Below, piece after piece: positions 18,030-27,606 of a DNA stretch of 64,000 bases (the first letter of the stretch is position 1; every line of letters begins with the position of its first letter). The translations under genes and the position numbers were made by a program. The DNA is taken from the NCBI RefSeq assembly GCF_947498175.1, contig NZ_CANMJB010000004.1, positions 124,001 to 188,000 on the forward strand, read 5' to 3'. The stretch comes from an uncultured Algimonas sp. GTDB taxonomy: Bacteria > Pseudomonadota > Alphaproteobacteria > Caulobacterales > Maricaulaceae. The notes beneath the pieces were generated by a model that had not been told where the DNA came from, made no database searches, and saw only the letters and a program-made list of their open reading frames with translations.

Positions 18030-18391
18030 TAGAGTGTGCCCCTTCTAGCTTGCGAGGGAGGCGGACTACGCCATAAACGTGATAGAGGGGGAACGGATTG
18101 AAAAAGGCGCGCTTAGCACGTCCTTCGTGAATCAGGCACGCTCCGCCGTTCGACCGGCCATCGAGGTCCGGCGGGGCGCAAGCGTGGAAGAGGTCGGGGA
18201 CCATGCCCGCAGGTCCACAGGACACGTTAGGCGACATGTGGCGCCTGTATTGAGGGCGGCCTTTCGGCTTGGCCCCATGAGGTGCGCGACCTGCGGCGAT
18301 GCCGGGCAAGGACGAATGATCGGCCTGCCGTTCGGCATGGTCACCCTGCAACCTCTTGTCCCCGCCGCTCGCGCGTCCTACGCGGGTCCTC
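18030..18391. other. 362-base gap without a convincing gene
   Basis: No ORF in either strand resembles a protein. The stretch near 18055-18130 is richer in A+T, followed by several short inverted repeats (CCGCC/GGCGG around 18150-18172, CGGCCTTTCGGCTTGGCC around 18261-18278, TGCCGTTCGGCA around 18328-18339). It could hold a structured RNA, but no hallmark of tmRNA, RNase P RNA, SRP RNA or 6S RNA was found. Confidence 0.4.
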
Positions 18392-18826
18392 ATGTCCCTA
18401 TCCGGCACCTATGACCCCGAAAACGTCTTCGCGAAGATCCTGCGCGGGGAGATGCCCGCCGCCATGATCGTGGAGGAAGATCACGCCGTCGCCCTCATGG
18501 ATGCGTTCCCGCAGACGCGCGGCCATTGCCTGGTCGTGCCCAAGGCCGCCTCGCGCAACCTGTTGGAGGTCACGCCCAAGGATCTGGGGCGCATGTTCGG
18601 CTTGGTCCAACGCATCGCCAAAGCGGTCGATGCGGCGCTGGATCCGGACGGGATCATCGTGTCTCAATTCAACGGCGCCCCGGCGGGGCAGACCGTTTTC
18701 CACACCCACGTCCACATCATTCCGCGCTACGAGGCCTCCGACATGGCGGAACATGCGCGGGGGAAGACGGCCGACCGGGACGACCTGAACCGCCTTGCCG
18801 AGATGATCCGCGCCGCACTTGCCTGA
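18392..18826 (+). CDS. HIT family nucleotide-binding protein
   Basis: Histidine-triad hydrolase/transferase, 144 residues, acting on AMP-linked or related nucleotides. Typical opening NVFAKILRGEMPAAMIVEEDHAVALMDAFPQTRGHCLVVPK and the catalytic triad HTHVHIIPR near residue 108. ATG at 18392 was chosen because the family begins just before the FAKIL segment; the longer frame adds 12 unmatched residues. It stands alone after an unexplained gap. Confidence 0.93.
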   Translation: MSLSGTYDPENVFAKILRGEMPAAMIVEEDHAVALMDAFPQTRGHCLVVPKAASRNLLEVTPKDLGRMFGLVQRIAKAVDAALDPDGIIVSQFNGAPAGQTVFHTHVHIIPRYEASDMAEHARGKTADRDDLNRLAEMIRAALA

Positions 18827-18853
18827 CTAGCGGCGGCCTTTGCCGGATCGGTC

Positions 18854-19351
18854 CTAGCCTGCCGCCGAAACGGCGTTGAGCACCATCAGGCGGCGACCAT
18901 TATTCATGACCTCGAAGTCGATCAGTTCGCCGTCCGCCGTGCGGCCTTCGATCTCGTAGACCGTGTGGCCGTTGGGGCGGATGGAGCGTTCGACATATTG
19001 CGGCGTGGCGTCGGGATGGCTGAGGCGGAATTCCACCAGGACGGGCGTCTGGACCTGCGATAGCGGCGTCTCCCATTCGATTTCCTCCAGCGTACCGTCG
19101 GGCAGCACGTCGAGTTCCAGATGCAGCCCGTCCGCGTCCCGCGCGCCGAGTTCGAAGACCTTCACACCGTCTTCCATTTCGTAGCCGAACTCGGTGAAGG
19201 CGGCAGTCGGTGCGACGCTGCGCACGGTGCGCCAGACGGCGGGGGGGACATCGTCGCGGTCGATCCCGATATTGTCGGGCGTTTGGGCGATGACGGCCGT
19301 GGGCAGGGCGGTAGCGGCAAGAAGCAGGGAAGCCATGAAGGTGCGGGTCAT
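18854..19351 (-). CDS. Secreted protein of unknown function
   Basis: 165 residues starting at ATG 19351. A signal peptide is clear (MTRTFMASLLLAATALPTAVIAQ, cleavage after AQ likely). The mature part has two similar beta-rich halves (FTEFGYEMEDGVKVFELGARDADGLHLELDVLPDGTLEEIEWET and RSIRPNGHTVYEIEGRTADGELIDFEVMNNGR), reminiscent of PepSY-like repeats, but this is a weak resemblance. Likely periplasmic. Convergent with the HIT gene. Confidence 0.75.
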   Translation of the reverse strand: MTRTFMASLLLAATALPTAVIAQTPDNIGIDRDDVPPAVWRTVRSVAPTAAFTEFGYEMEDGVKVFELGARDADGLHLELDVLPDGTLEEIEWETPLSQVQTPVLVEFRLSHPDATPQYVERSIRPNGHTVYEIEGRTADGELIDFEVMNNGRRLMVLNAVSAAG

Positions 19352-19557
19352 GGGACGGTCTCCGGTAAGGCGCGATGACGGTTTGCACCGGGCGGTGCGT
19401 TCGCGCTGGCCGATAGTCGAGCTCCATGACAGGCGGACGGCAATCCCTTGAATCTTCGGCGACGCCTGCGTGAAAGCACTGACACAGTTCTTAACGAGGC
19501 ATTCAAGCTCAAGGGTTTCGCGGACACCACGCAAGGTATTGGGTTGGAAAACCCTGG

Positions 19558-19585
19558 ACAAAGGACGCAGCGCCGAGCGCTGCGT
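19558..19585 (-). terminator. Possible terminator of the YadA-like gene
   Basis: Perfect stem ACGCAGCGC / GCGCTGCGT with a three-base loop, about 30 bases past the stop on the minus strand, followed there by CCTTTG. The T-run is poor, so termination is probable but not certain. Confidence 0.5.
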
Positions 19586-19614
19586 TCCGTCGAAAGCGGG
19601 CATGTCTCCTGCGT

Positions 19615-20868
19615 CTAGAAGGAGATGCCGGCGCCGGCGCTCACTCCGGCATAGCCGTTCGTGTCGAGCGTGCCGCCGATCTTGACGACTCCGCTTTCCG
19701 ACGCGCTGGAAAAGCCGACGGCAAACGCCGTCTCGCCGCGATAATGGCCGATCGAGCCGCCGAACATGTTCCGGCCCCGCGTGATCGTCTGCGGGATGCC
19801 CGAGACGGCCAGCGCCGCCGCCGTGCCGGCGAAAGCTTCTTCGCGTACTTCCTCCAGGCTGACGGCCAGCGACTCCATGCCGAAGCCCAGTTCTTCCAGA
19901 CGCTGGTCGGTGTAGGCGCGGGACTGGGCCAGCGTCGTGGACATGCCGTCCTGCAACTGGCCGAGATTGACGGCGTCGCTGCGCGCCGTGCCGTCCGCGA
20001 CATTGCCGATGGTCGTGCCGCCAGCCCCGCCCAGCGTCACGCGGCCTTGCGCAGCGCTGTCATATTGGATCGACAGAGCGGTGGCCTCTTCGACCAGGCC
20101 TTGGACCTGGCGCAGGTTGGTCGCGTCGCTGGCCTGTGTTCCGGCCGCGACGTTGGTGATCTGGCGTTCCGCGCCGACCGAGCCGACGGACACGGAGCCG
20201 GCCGTGTCGAACGTGCCTGCGGTGCCGGGTGCGGCGACGCCGGTCTGGGGGCCGCGATCCGCGACGGAACCGTTGCCGAGCGCCACGCTGTTGGCCGCCG
20301 TGGCCGACGAACCCGTGCCGAGCGCGACCGCGCCGTCCGCACCCGCCGAGGTCGTGGCGTTATTGCCCAGCGCGACGGAATCGAGCCCGCCAGCCGTGGC
20401 GGTTTCGCCGTTCTGGCCCAGACCGGTGATCCGGTTGCCGCCGATCGAGATGCCGCCCTGGTCGTCGAGCCGCAGCGTGTCGGCGGTGAGGTTGCAGTCG
20501 TCTTCCGGCCCAACGACCGTGCCGTCGGTCGCCAAGGCTTGCAAGGTGACCGGCTCGCCAGCGGCGGCTGCAGCCAACAGAGCGCCTGCATCGATGTTGA
20601 GCGGGGCGAGAGCGGGTCCGGCCCCTGGCAGTCCGCCCAGAGCCGCGATCAGGGCGTTGACCCTGTCTTCAGTCGGCGTCACCACTCCGTTCACGACGGG
20701 CCCAAGTATTTCTGTGACAACCGAGGGTGGCAGGCTTACGCCCGTGCAGGCGCCGACCAGGGAATCCTGGGCATGTGCGGCCGACGGCATCATGAGCGCG
20801 GTGACCAGGCTGAAAGCGGATATGGAAAAGGCCGTCTTGCGGACGATCTTACGCGGTAGTTCGGACAT
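19615..20868 (-). CDS. YadA-type trimeric autotransporter adhesin (short)
   Basis: 417 residues from ATG 20868 (preceded by GGAGAC). Signal peptide TAFSISAFSLVTALMMPSAAHAQ, then a passenger with YadA-head style repeats (LDSVALGNNATTSAGADGAVALG, SSATAANSVALGNGS), neck motifs (ITNVAAGTQASDATNLRQVQ and IGNVADGTARSDAVNLGQLQ), a short coiled stretch, and a C-terminal membrane anchor ending YAGVSAGAGISF with terminal Phe. It would form a homotrimer in the outer membrane, exporting its own passenger. Small for the family. It lies downstream of ilvA but is separated by 196 bases. Confidence 0.9.
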   Translation of the reverse strand: MSELPRKIVRKTAFSISAFSLVTALMMPSAAHAQDSLVGACTGVSLPPSVVTEILGPVVNGVVTPTEDRVNALIAALGGLPGAGPALAPLNIDAGALLAAAAAGEPVTLQALATDGTVVGPEDDCNLTADTLRLDDQGGISIGGNRITGLGQNGETATAGGLDSVALGNNATTSAGADGAVALGTGSSATAANSVALGNGSVADRGPQTGVAAPGTAGTFDTAGSVSVGSVGAERQITNVAAGTQASDATNLRQVQGLVEEATALSIQYDSAAQGRVTLGGAGGTTIGNVADGTARSDAVNLGQLQDGMSTTLAQSRAYTDQRLEELGFGMESLAVSLEEVREEAFAGTAAALAVSGIPQTITRGRNMFGGSIGHYRGETAFAVGFSSASESGVVKIGGTLDTNGYAGVSAGAGISF

Positions 20869-21064
20869 CTCATGTCTCCAGATGAGTATGCCCCCCGGCG
20901 GCGCCCCCTGATGAGACACTGTGCTCCTGTCAATTTCGGCAAGGTTTTATAATGAACAAACCTTTAAGATCACTCGGAGAAACGTCTCAAGGTTGCATCC
21001 ATATTCGTCCTAAAAGTGGTGGCGGGCGCGCTATATCGAAGGCATCGAGGACGGGAAAATTTCC

Positions 21065-22582
21065 TTACAGGAACAAGGCGGTCGCAGGGTTTTCGGTTTC
21101 TTCCCAGACCGGGAAACCGATGGCTGCCAGACTGTCTTCCAGCTCCGTTTTGTCACCCTTGGGCAACTGGAAACCGCACAGCACATGGCCTTCGGCCGCG
21201 CCGTGGTTGCGGTAGTGGAACAGGCTGATGTTCCAGCGCGCATCCAGCGCGCTGAGGAACTGGCCAAGCGCGCCAGGGCGTTCCGGGAACTCGACGCGGT
21301 AGACGGCTTCTGGCAGATCGCTCTGGGGGCGGCCACCGACCAGATGGCGAAGGTGACGCTTGGCCAGGCGGTCGCCGGACAGGTCGCGGGCCGTGACTCC
21401 GGCCTCGCCCAGCGCACCCATGACCTGCTCGCGTTCCGAGCCGCTCTTGATCTTCAGCCCGACGAGCAGATGGGCTTCATCCGCGTCATGGTAGCGGTAG
21501 GAAAACTCCGTGACCGCCCGGTGGCCGAGCGCCTCGACGAAGGCACGGAAAGCTCCGCGTTGTTCCGGGATGACGGCGGAGAACAGCATTTCCTCGCCCG
21601 CGCCCAGTTCGGCGCGTTCGACCATGTGGCCGATCCGGTCGAAATTGACGTTCGCGCCCGACACGGTCACGACGCAATCGCCGTCCGGCGCGCGGCCGTC
21701 CATGACGTCGCGGCGCAGCGCCGCCAGCGCAAGCGCGCCTGCCGGTTCGACCACCGTGCGGGTGGCTTCGAAGATGTCGCGTACGGCGGCGCAGATCTCG
21801 TCGTTCGTGACGGTCACGCAATCGTCCACCACATCGCGGCAGAAATCGAAGGTCAGCGACCCGAACCGCCGGACCGCGACCCCGTCGGCAAACCCGTCCA
21901 CATGGTCCAGCGCGACCGGTTGCCCGGCGGCGAAGGCCGTCTTCAACGTGGCCGCGCCGACGGGTTCGGCAGCGATGATGCGCGTCTTCGGTGAGACCAC
22001 CTTGGCATAGGCGCCGATGCCGGACACCAGCCCGCCGCCGCCCGTGCAGACATAGACGGCGCCGACCGGCCGGGCCGCCTGTTCGAAGATCTCCTTGGCG
22101 ACCGTGCCTTGCCCGGCGATCACGTCCAGTTCGTCGAACGGATGGATGAAGACCGCGCCGGCCTTCCCGGAATGGGCCAAGGCGGCCTCGCACGCTTCGT
22201 CGTAGGTGTCGCCGACCAGCTTTATGCGTCCGCCCAGCGCCTCGACGGCGGCGATCTTGATGGGCGGGGTCGTGACCGGCATGAAGATCAACGCTTTGAT
22301 CCCGTAATGGCTCGCGCTCATGGCGACGCCCTGGGCGTGATTGCCCGCGCTGGCCGCGCAGACGCCCCGGTCGCGGGCGATATCGCCCAGACCTGCCATG
22401 CGGTTGGCCGCGCCGCGGATCTTGAACGAGAACACGTCCTGCATGTCCTCGCGTTTCAGCAGGACGCGGCGGCCCAGCTCCCGGCTCAGGCGCGGGGCAT
22501 GTTGCAACGGGGTGCGCCGGGCCAGAGCGTAAACCTTGGCGGCGTCGATGCGGGCGCGCAGATCGTGGATTTCATGCCGCAT
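21065..22582 (-). CDS. ilvA: Biosynthetic threonine dehydratase/deaminase
   Basis: PLP enzyme converting threonine to 2-oxobutanoate, first step of isoleucine synthesis. 505 residues: catalytic domain with PLP lysine K54 in FSFKIRGA, SAGNHAQG, and the phosphate-binding glycine loop CTGGGGLVSG; the C-terminal third has two ACT-like regulatory repeats (VIPEQRGAFRAFVEALG and VEFPERPGALGQFLSAL) for isoleucine feedback. ATG 22582 overlaps the end of leuB by 11 bases, making ilvA the last gene of the BCAA operon. Confidence 0.97.
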   Translation of the reverse strand: MRHEIHDLRARIDAAKVYALARRTPLQHAPRLSRELGRRVLLKREDMQDVFSFKIRGAANRMAGLGDIARDRGVCAASAGNHAQGVAMSASHYGIKALIFMPVTTPPIKIAAVEALGGRIKLVGDTYDEACEAALAHSGKAGAVFIHPFDELDVIAGQGTVAKEIFEQAARPVGAVYVCTGGGGLVSGIGAYAKVVSPKTRIIAAEPVGAATLKTAFAAGQPVALDHVDGFADGVAVRRFGSLTFDFCRDVVDDCVTVTNDEICAAVRDIFEATRTVVEPAGALALAALRRDVMDGRAPDGDCVVTVSGANVNFDRIGHMVERAELGAGEEMLFSAVIPEQRGAFRAFVEALGHRAVTEFSYRYHDADEAHLLVGLKIKSGSEREQVMGALGEAGVTARDLSGDRLAKRHLRHLVGGRPQSDLPEAVYRVEFPERPGALGQFLSALDARWNISLFHYRNHGAAEGHVLCGFQLPKGDKTELEDSLAAIGFPVWEETENPATALFL

Positions 22583-23663
22583 GACGCACTCGCTCCGCGA
22601 CGCGCGCGCCGACATCGGACGTGGACAGGGATCCCCCCAGATCGCCCGTGACGTCGCCCGCATCGAGCGTCGCCTCGACGGCCTGCTCCACGGCGTCCGC
22701 TTCGTCATCCAGCCCGAAGGATAGCCGTAGCATCCATGCCGCCGACAGGATCATGGCGAGCGGATTGGCGCGGTCCAGCCCCGCAATGTCCGGGGCGGAG
22801 CCGTGGATCGGCTCGAACAGGCCGACCGCGTAGCCGTCGCCTCTCATGTCGCTGAGCGAGGCCGACGGGATGACGCCCATCGATCCGCACAGGACCGAGG
22901 CTTCGTCCGTCAGGATGTCGCCGAACATGTTCCCGGTCAGCACCAAGTCGAAATCGGTCGGGCGCGTCAGCATGTGCATGGTCATGGCGTCGACCAGCAG
23001 ATGCTCCAGCTCCACATCCGGATAGTCGGCGGCGACGCGGTCCACCACTTCACGCCACAGGCGGGACGTGGCCAACACGTTGGACTTGTCCACGCTGGTG
23101 ATCTTGCGGCGGCGGGTCATGGCCAGGTCGAAGGCCTTGACCGCGATGCGTTCGACTTCCGCCACCGTGTAGCGGCATTCGTCATAGGCCGTGTCGCGCC
23201 CCGACGCATCCAGAAAGCGGCCCTTGTCGCCGAAATAGATGCCGCCCGTCAGTTCGCGCATGACGATGAAGTCCGTGCCGTCCAACCGGTCGCGCTTGAG
23301 CGGGGCGCGGTCCAGCAACGCCGCATAAGGCTTGCAGGGCCGGATGTTGGCATAGAGGTTCAGTCGCTTGCGCAGGGGCAGCAGCGCGCCGATTTCGGGC
23401 CGGGCTTCGTTGCGCAGATGATCCCATTTCGGCCCCCCCACCGCGCCGAGTAGGATCGCGCCGGTGCGCTGGCAGGATGCGAAGGTGGCATCCGGCAGCG
23501 GCGCTTCGCCCGCATCGATGGCGGCTCCGCCGATCAGCTGGTGGTCGGGCGAAAGGCCATGGCCGAACCGGTCGCCCACGGCCTCCAGCACGACGAGCGC
23601 CGCAGCGCCGACTTCAGGCCCGATCCCGTCGCCGGGAAGGTAGGTGAATTCGATGTCAGCCAT
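22572..23663 (-). CDS. leuB: 3-isopropylmalate dehydrogenase
   Basis: NAD-dependent oxidative decarboxylation of 3-isopropylmalate in leucine synthesis. 363 residues with YLPGDGIGPEV at the start, GAVGGPKWD, LRKRLNLYANIRP, the substrate-loop ELTGGIYFG, DKSNVLATSRLWRE, LTGNMFGDILTDE and EPIHGSAPDIAG. ATG 23663 was chosen because the family begins at this point. It is separated from leuD by 72 bases containing a palindromic repeat and overlaps ilvA. Confidence 0.98.
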   Translation of the reverse strand: MADIEFTYLPGDGIGPEVGAAALVVLEAVGDRFGHGLSPDHQLIGGAAIDAGEAPLPDATFASCQRTGAILLGAVGGPKWDHLRNEARPEIGALLPLRKRLNLYANIRPCKPYAALLDRAPLKRDRLDGTDFIVMRELTGGIYFGDKGRFLDASGRDTAYDECRYTVAEVERIAVKAFDLAMTRRRKITSVDKSNVLATSRLWREVVDRVAADYPDVELEHLLVDAMTMHMLTRPTDFDLVLTGNMFGDILTDEASVLCGSMGVIPSASLSDMRGDGYAVGLFEPIHGSAPDIAGLDRANPLAMILSAAWMLRLSFGLDDEADAVEQAVEATLDAGDVTGDLGGSLSTSDVGARVAERVRHAA

Positions 23664-23674
23664 AATGTCTCGTC

Positions 23675-23753
23675 TCATCCCGGGTTCGACGACCCTGCCC
23701 CGGACTCCGGTCCACGGACCCAAGATCCGCAAGGGTCATCGGATCCGGGATGA
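23675..23753. repeat. Palindromic repeat (family 2) reaching into leuD
   Basis: Perfect nine-base arms TCATCCCGG and CCGGGATGA about 60 bases apart, with further G+C-rich complementary sequence between them. The right arm lies inside the last codons of leuD. TCATCCCGG arms are common in dispersed palindromic units of alphaproteobacteria. Confidence 0.65.
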
Positions 23754-24335
23754 GGAATCCTCTTTTCTGGTTTCGAACGCGGCGATCGCGTCGCTTTGCT
23801 GTTCCAGATATCCGAGCTCGTCCACGCCTTGCATCAGGCAGTGACGCGAGAAGTCGTCCACCTCGAAATCGTAGGTGCCGCCATTGCCGGGCAGGCGGAT
23901 CTGCCGGGCGCCCAGATCGACCGTCACTTCGGCGCCCGGATGGTCGAGCAGCCAGCGATGGGCGCGGGGATCGATCACGATGGGCAGCAGGCCGTTCTTG
24001 ACCGCATTGCTGCGGAAGATGTCCGCGATTTCGGAGCTGATGACGACGCGGAAGCCGTAATCGCTCAGCGCCCAGGGCGCATGTTCGCGCGAACTCCCGC
24101 AGCCGAAATTGTGCCCGCCGACGAGGATCCGGCTGGCCTGTGCGTCCGGCGTGTTCAGCAGGTGGTCCGTCGGGCTGCCGTCGGCGGCCCAGCGCCAGTC
24201 GTTGAAGGCATGCACGCCGAGTCCGTCGCGCGTGGTGACGGACAGGAAACGCGCCGGAATGATCTGGTCCGTGTCGATGTTCTCGGTCGGCAGGACGACG
24301 GTGCGGGAGGTGAGTGTGGTGAGGGGTTCAATCAC
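23736..24335 (-). CDS. leuD: 3-isopropylmalate dehydratase small subunit
   Basis: Small subunit of the isopropylmalate isomerase, partner of LeuC. 199 residues; motifs [38 protein letters not shown] and [11 protein letters not shown]. The start is GTG at 24335, following GGAGAC by eight bases and overlapping the end of the small ORF upstream by 8 bases; the longer ATG frame runs back through that ORF. The extreme C-terminus (EDSSSRIR) is encoded by one arm of a palindromic repeat, so it is probably not ancestral. Confidence 0.96.
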   Translation of the reverse strand: MIEPLTTLTSRTVVLPTENIDTDQIIPARFLSVTTRDGLGVHAFNDWRWAADGSPTDHLLNTPDAQASRILVGGHNFGCGSSREHAPWALSDYGFRVVISSEIADIFRSNAVKNGLLPIVIDPRAHRWLLDHPGAEVTVDLGARQIRLPGNGGTYDFEVDDFSRHCLMQGVDELGYLEQQSDAIAAFETRKEDSSSRIR

Positions 24336-24504
24336 GCGATGTCTCCTGCCGCCGGGCGAGAGTGCGCGCGGTTCGAGCGCGGTGCATCCGTGTGCGCCGC
24401 TCGTCCCTCGCACTGTCTTCCTCCACCCGGATCATGAAATGAAGGAAAGCAAAGATTGCAAGGCTGGGGGCCATGATCAACATCGCGAGGACGAGGGCGC
24501 TCAT
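24328..24504 (-). CDS. Small membrane protein ORF between leuC and leuD (58 aa)
   Basis: 58 residues: one membrane helix at 2-23 ([20 protein letters not shown]) followed by a strongly basic tail ([17 protein letters not shown]). Start ATG 24504 shares bases with the leuC stop (ATGA) and its stop overlaps the leuD GTG by 8 bases, which argues that it is translated as part of the operon. No family recognised. One of four such ORFs in successive junctions of this operon. Confidence 0.65.
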   Translation of the reverse strand: MSALVLAMLIMAPSLAIFAFLHFMIRVEEDSARDERRTRMHRARTARTLARRQETSRD

Positions 24505-25886
24505 TCTTCCAACCCCGCCACGCTCGTCACATATCCCGCCACCGCACTCGCCGCCGCCGTTTCCGGGCTGGCCAGCACGGTCCGCGCGCCCGGTCCCTGC
24601 CGTCCGGCGAAGTTGCGGTTGCTCGTGCTCACGACCAGCTCGCCGGGTTCCGCCTTGTCGCCATTCATGGCGATGCACATGGAGCATCCCGGCTCTCGCC
24701 ATTCCGCGCCCGCTAGCCGGACGATCCGGTCCAGCCCTTCGGCTTCGGCAGAGGCTTTCACACTTTCGGACCCCGGCACGACGATCATCCGCACATGGGG
24801 GGCGACGACCCGGCCGCGCAGCACATCGGCCGTCGCACGCATGTCTTCCAGCCGCCCATTGGTGCAGGACCCGACGAAGACACGGTCCACGTTCTGCGCG
24901 GACAGGCGCTCGCCGGAGCGGACCTTCATGTAGGTGAGGGCCCTTTCGTCCGCCTCGCCGAAAACGTCTGGGATGAGGTCGTCGACAGGGGCGGCATGGC
25001 CCGGATGGGTGCCGTAGGTCGCCATGGGACGAATGGCGGACGCGTCCATGCGGACGGTCTTGTCGAAGGTCGCGCCGTCGTCGGTCCTCAGTGCGCGCCA
25101 GCGTTCGACGGCGGCGTCGTAGTCTTCAGGCGCATGCGGCCGTCCGCGCAAATATCGATAGGTCGTCTCGTCCGGCGCGATCAGACCGCAGCGCGCGCCC
25201 GCCTCGATGGACATGTTGCAGACCGTCATCCGGCCTTCCATGCTCATCTGTTCGAACACGCGTCCGCGATATTCCAGCGCGTAGCCCGTACCCCCGCCGA
25301 CGCCGATTTCGGCGATGATGGCCAGGATCACGTCCTTGGGCGTCACGCCCTGGGACAGCTCGCCCTCCAGCTCGATGGCCATGGTCTTGGGCTTGCGCAT
25401 CAGAAGGCACTGCGTCGCGAGCACGTGGCCGACCTGCGTGGTGCCGATGCCGAACGCGATAGAGCCGAACGCGCCGTGAGTGCTGGTGTGGCTGTCGCCG
25501 CAGACGATGGTCATGCCTGGTTGAACCGCGCCCAGCTCCGGTCCCATCACATGGACGACACCGCGCGCGTCACTGTCCCAGCCATGGGTCTCGATGCCGT
25601 GCGCGGCAGTGTTGGCGAGCAAGGTCGCGACCTGGGTGCGGGACTGCTCGGATACATAGAGCGGCTCGCCAGTCTCGTCCTTCAGGGTCGGCGTGGAATG
25701 ATCGATCGTCGCCAGCGTCCGGTCCGGACGGCGCACCGGAAGACCGCGCTCGCGCAGCACGGTGAAGGCCTGGGGCGAAGTGACCTCATGGATCAGGTGC
25801 AGGTCGATGTAGAGCGTCGCCGGATTGGCGCGGCTCTCGGGCGTGACGACATGCGCGTCCCAGATCTTGTCGAAGAGGGTCTTCAC
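24501..25886 (-). CDS. leuC: 3-isopropylmalate dehydratase large subunit
   Basis: Aconitase-type [4Fe-4S] enzyme isomerising 2- to 3-isopropylmalate with LeuD. 461 residues; [12 protein letters not shown] opening, [29 protein letters not shown], and cluster cysteines in [10 protein letters not shown] and [12 protein letters not shown]. Start set at GTG 25886: it overlaps the stop of the preceding small ORF (GTGA) and gives the usual family N-terminus; an upstream GTG adds five residues. Coupled to small ORFs on both sides. Confidence 0.97.
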   Translation of the reverse strand: MKTLFDKIWDAHVVTPESRANPATLYIDLHLIHEVTSPQAFTVLRERGLPVRRPDRTLATIDHSTPTLKDETGEPLYVSEQSRTQVATLLANTAAHGIETHGWDSDARGVVHVMGPELGAVQPGMTIVCGDSHTSTHGAFGSIAFGIGTTQVGHVLATQCLLMRKPKTMAIELEGELSQGVTPKDVILAIIAEIGVGGGTGYALEYRGRVFEQMSMEGRMTVCNMSIEAGARCGLIAPDETTYRYLRGRPHAPEDYDAAVERWRALRTDDGATFDKTVRMDASAIRPMATYGTHPGHAAPVDDLIPDVFGEADERALTYMKVRSGERLSAQNVDRVFVGSCTNGRLEDMRATADVLRGRVVAPHVRMIVVPGSESVKASAEAEGLDRIVRLAGAEWREPGCSMCIAMNGDKAEPGELVVSTSNRNFAGRQGPGARTVLASPETAAASAVAGYVTSVAGLEE

Positions 25887-26059
25887 TTTTGCCAACTCCA
25901 CCGGGCCGTTTTGAGAAACGGAATGGAGCCGATTCCGAGACAGAAACCTACGCAGGCAATTTGGACGACCCTATAGGAATATGCCGTATATATATAAAGC
26001 AGACATGCGGCTGCGGACGAGAGCGACCATAAATAGTCAAGTGCGTTGAGAGGTTTCAT
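25883..26059 (-). CDS. Small membrane protein ORF between leuA and leuC (58 aa)
   Basis: 58 residues with two hydrophobic segments (about 12-28 [17 protein letters not shown] and 33-50 [18 protein letters not shown]) and a basic/aromatic end (KTARWSWQK). ATG 26059 overlaps the leuA stop (TGATG) and its TGA overlaps the leuC GTG. Lower G+C than the flanking enzymes (a run reading TATATATAAA lies inside). Unknown function; likely inner membrane. Confidence 0.65.
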   Translation of the reverse strand: MKPLNALDYLWSLSSAAACLLYIYTAYSYRVVQIACVGFCLGIGSIPFLKTARWSWQK

Positions 26060-27606
26060 CAATGCTGCGCCGCCAGTTTGCCTTGCCGAACGGCGCGCCG
26101 CTCGATCCGGTTGATGACGTCGAGCCACGCCTGCGCGCTGGCCAGCACCGTGTCCGTGCTGGCACCGCGACCTTGATAGCTCTCATATTCGGTCGCCACG
26201 CGCACGGTCGCTTCGGCCATGGCGTCTTCGCCGCCTGAAACGGAATTCACGCTGTAATGCTCCAGCTGCATCGGCGTGTCGGTGATCTGGCTGATCGCGT
26301 CGAAGACAGCGTTCATCGGACCTTTGCTGCGGCTGACATGTTCCTCGCGGCGGCCGTCCGCGTGGGATAGCATGACGCGGGCCTCCGGCATGCGGTCGGC
26401 GTCCGATCCGGCGGAGACGGACAGGCTTTCGATCTCCCACGGGCCGCTCTGTCCGACCGCTTCGCCCAGCATAAGCGCCTCGATGTCGCTGTCGAACACT
26501 TCCTTCTTGGCGTCCGCCAGTTCCTTGAAGGCGACGAAGACGGATTGGAGCTGGTTGTCCGACAGGGTGAAGCCGAGTTTGCTCGCCCGGTTTTTCAATG
26601 CCGCCCGTCCCGAATGTTTGCCCAGCACCAGATTGTCCGTGCTGACGCCCACATGTTCAGGCTTCATGATCTCGTAGGTTTCCCGGTTCGCCAGCACGCC
26701 GTGCTGGTGAATGCCGGACTCGTGCGCGAAGGCGTTTTTGCCAACGATGGCTTTGTTACGGGGCACCATCTGGCCCGTGATGGCGGAGAGCAGCTTCGAT
26801 GCCCCATAGAGCCCTTCCGTGCGGACATTCGTGTCCAGTCCGAAGAAATCCTTCCGGGTCCGGAGCGCCATCACGACTTCCTCCATCGCGCAATTACCCG
26901 CGCGTTCGCCGATGCCGTTCAGCGCGCATTCCACCTGCCGCGCTCCACCCCGAATGGCGGCGAGCGAATTGGCGACGGCGAGGCCCAGATCGTCATGGCA
27001 GTGAGCCGACCAGATCACCGTGTCCGCGCCCTCGACTTCGGTCGTCAGAAAACGGAACAGGTCTCCGATCTCTTCGGGCGTGGTGTAGCCGACCGTGTCG
27101 GGCATGTTGATCGTGGTCGCGCCGGCGCGGATCACGGCCTCGCAGACGCGTTTCATGTAGTCGCGCTCGGTCCGGATCGCGTCTTCGCAGGAGAATTCGA
27201 CGTCGTCCGTATATTGGCGGGCCAGTTCGACGCCTTGCGTCGCGCGACGCACGATCTCGTCCTTGTCCATTTTCAGCTTGAATTCGCGGTGCAGCGGGGA
27301 TGTGGCGATAAAGGTGTGGATGCGGCCGGACTTGGCGGGCCGGATCGCCTCGCCCGACGCTCGGATATCGCCGTCGTTGCAGCGGGCGAGCGAGCAGACG
27401 GTGACGTCCTGCACGGCTTCCGCGATGGCCTTGATGCCCTCGAAATCGCCGGGCGACGCGGCGGCGAACCCCGCTTCGATCACGTCCACGCGCAACCCCT
27501 CCAGCGCCTCCGCCATGGCGAGCTTCTGCCCGGCCGACATGGAAAAGCCGGGCGCCTGTTCGCCGTCGCGCAGAGTGGTGTCGAAGATTTTGACGGCGGG
27601 GGTCAT
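26059..27606 (-). CDS. leuA: 2-isopropylmalate synthase
   Basis: First committed step of leucine synthesis: condenses acetyl-CoA with 2-oxoisovalerate. 515 residues; catalytic TIM barrel (KIFDTTLRDGEQAPGFSM, INMPDTVGYTTPEEIG, WSAHCHDDLGLAVANSLAA, ALNGIGERAGNCAMEEVVMAL), subdomain with GIHQHGVL and GKHSGRAALKNR, and a C-terminal leucine-sensing domain (about 380-515). ATG 27606 overlaps the stop of the small ORF upstream (ATGA). Confidence 0.98.
   Translation of the reverse strand: MTPAVKIFDTTLRDGEQAPGFSMSAGQKLAMAEALEGLRVDVIEAGFAAASPGDFEGIKAIAEAVQDVTVCSLARCNDGDIRASGEAIRPAKSGRIHTFIATSPLHREFKLKMDKDEIVRRATQGVELARQYTDDVEFSCEDAIRTERDYMKRVCEAVIRAGATTINMPDTVGYTTPEEIGDLFRFLTTEVEGADTVIWSAHCHDDLGLAVANSLAAIRGGARQVECALNGIGERAGNCAMEEVVMALRTRKDFFGLDTNVRTEGLYGASKLLSAITGQMVPRNKAIVGKNAFAHESGIHQHGVLANRETYEIMKPEHVGVSTDNLVLGKHSGRAALKNRASKLGFTLSDNQLQSVFVAFKELADAKKEVFDSDIEALMLGEAVGQSGPWEIESLSVSAGSDADRMPEARVMLSHADGRREEHVSRSKGPMNAVFDAISQITDTPMQLEHYSVNSVSGGEDAMAEATVRVATEYESYQGRGASTDTVLASAQAWLDVINRIERRAVRQGKLAAQH

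Noticed and set aside
17701-18408. 235-codon minus-strand frame spanning the gap at 18030-18391
   Set aside because: It runs into the FemAB-like gene antisense, and has no family pattern.
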